A stretch of 36,626 nucleotides of DNA from an uncultured Chloroflexota bacterium (GTDB lineage: Bacteria; Chloroflexota; Anaerolineae; Anaerolineales; UBA4823). Of this stretch, positions 36,454-36,626 are shown piece after piece; position 1 is the first letter of the stretch; the number at the start of each line of letters is the position of its first letter. Location: NCBI GenBank assembly GCA_903871905.1, contig CAIQIV010000345.1, forward strand, positions 1-36,626, read 5' to 3'. The position numbers and the translations under genes were made by a program. The notes under the pieces were generated by a model, which was given only the letters and a program-made list of their open reading frames with translations, ran no database searches and was not told the origin of the DNA.

Positions 36454-36626
36454 TTATACCTGATGCGTCAGCTCCGCCAGGCGGCTGGTCAATTTTTGCA
36501 GGGTGGGGAACAAAGGCTGGTAAACCTGGCAGTAAAGCTGGTCATAGAAAGCCTGTAATTCAGGCTGTGGGTCAAATCGGTCGCTGGCACCGGTCATGCA
36601 CTGGGCGGAAGCGGCGATGGATGGAT
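36454..36626 (-). CDS. FGGY-family carbohydrate kinase, C-terminal fragment, runs off window
   Basis: Minus-strand reading ...PSIAASAQCMTGASDRFDPQPELQAFYDQLYCQVYQPLFPTLQKLTSRLAELTHQV*; F-P-PE-----Y--LY--Y--L-P-L pattern typical of FGGY C-termini. Confidence 0.6.
   Translation of the reverse strand, partial: PSIAASAQCMTGASDRFDPQPELQAFYDQLYCQVYQPLFPTLQKLTSRLAELTHQV

Overview
Window with Chloroflexota/Anaerolineae-like gene content (taxonomy inferred from gene content only). Four blocks were seen. (1) About 0.1-13.7 kb: a GntR-controlled, all-plus-strand cluster of 12 enzyme genes for sugar, polyol or sugar-acid catabolism: two FGGY kinases, Gfo/Idh oxidoreductase, two Zn-alcohol dehydrogenases, phosphotriesterase-like lactonase/hydrolase, cupin-type PGI, D-2-hydroxyacid dehydrogenase, KDPG aldolase, divergent AroE-like dehydrogenase, DeoC and a TIM-barrel epimerase. 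No transporter is visible in it. (2) About 13.7-20.9 kb: a decayed VOC gene, Old-Yellow-Enzyme family oxidoreductase, flavodoxin-like protein, RecQ helicase with C-terminal HEAT-like repeats, a membrane protein, an RRM RNA-binding protein with a hairpin leader, and a CarD-like regulator. (3) About 20.9-35.3 kb, the most interesting part: a divergent corrinoid methyltransferase locus. It has two MtmB-type (monomethylamine methyltransferase family) proteins, each next to a corrinoid protein. In both, the codon aligned with the pyrrolysine (amber) of archaeal MtmB is an ordinary sense codon (Glu199 and Gly200). The minus-strand arm continues into a BMP-type ABC importer, a TetR regulator and a fused L-serine-dehydratase-like protein. 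The plus-strand arm continues into a methyl-THF:corrinoid methyltransferase and a MetH-activation-domain-like protein. The divergent regulator is a TetR fused to an IS5-type DUF4096 transposase N-terminal domain. Together this looks like a pyrrolysine-free, MtmB-based N-demethylation system delivering methyl groups to tetrahydrofolate, substrate unknown. (4) About 35.3-36.6 kb: gpsA and the 3' end of an FGGY kinase. No tRNA, rRNA or CRISPR was recognised.
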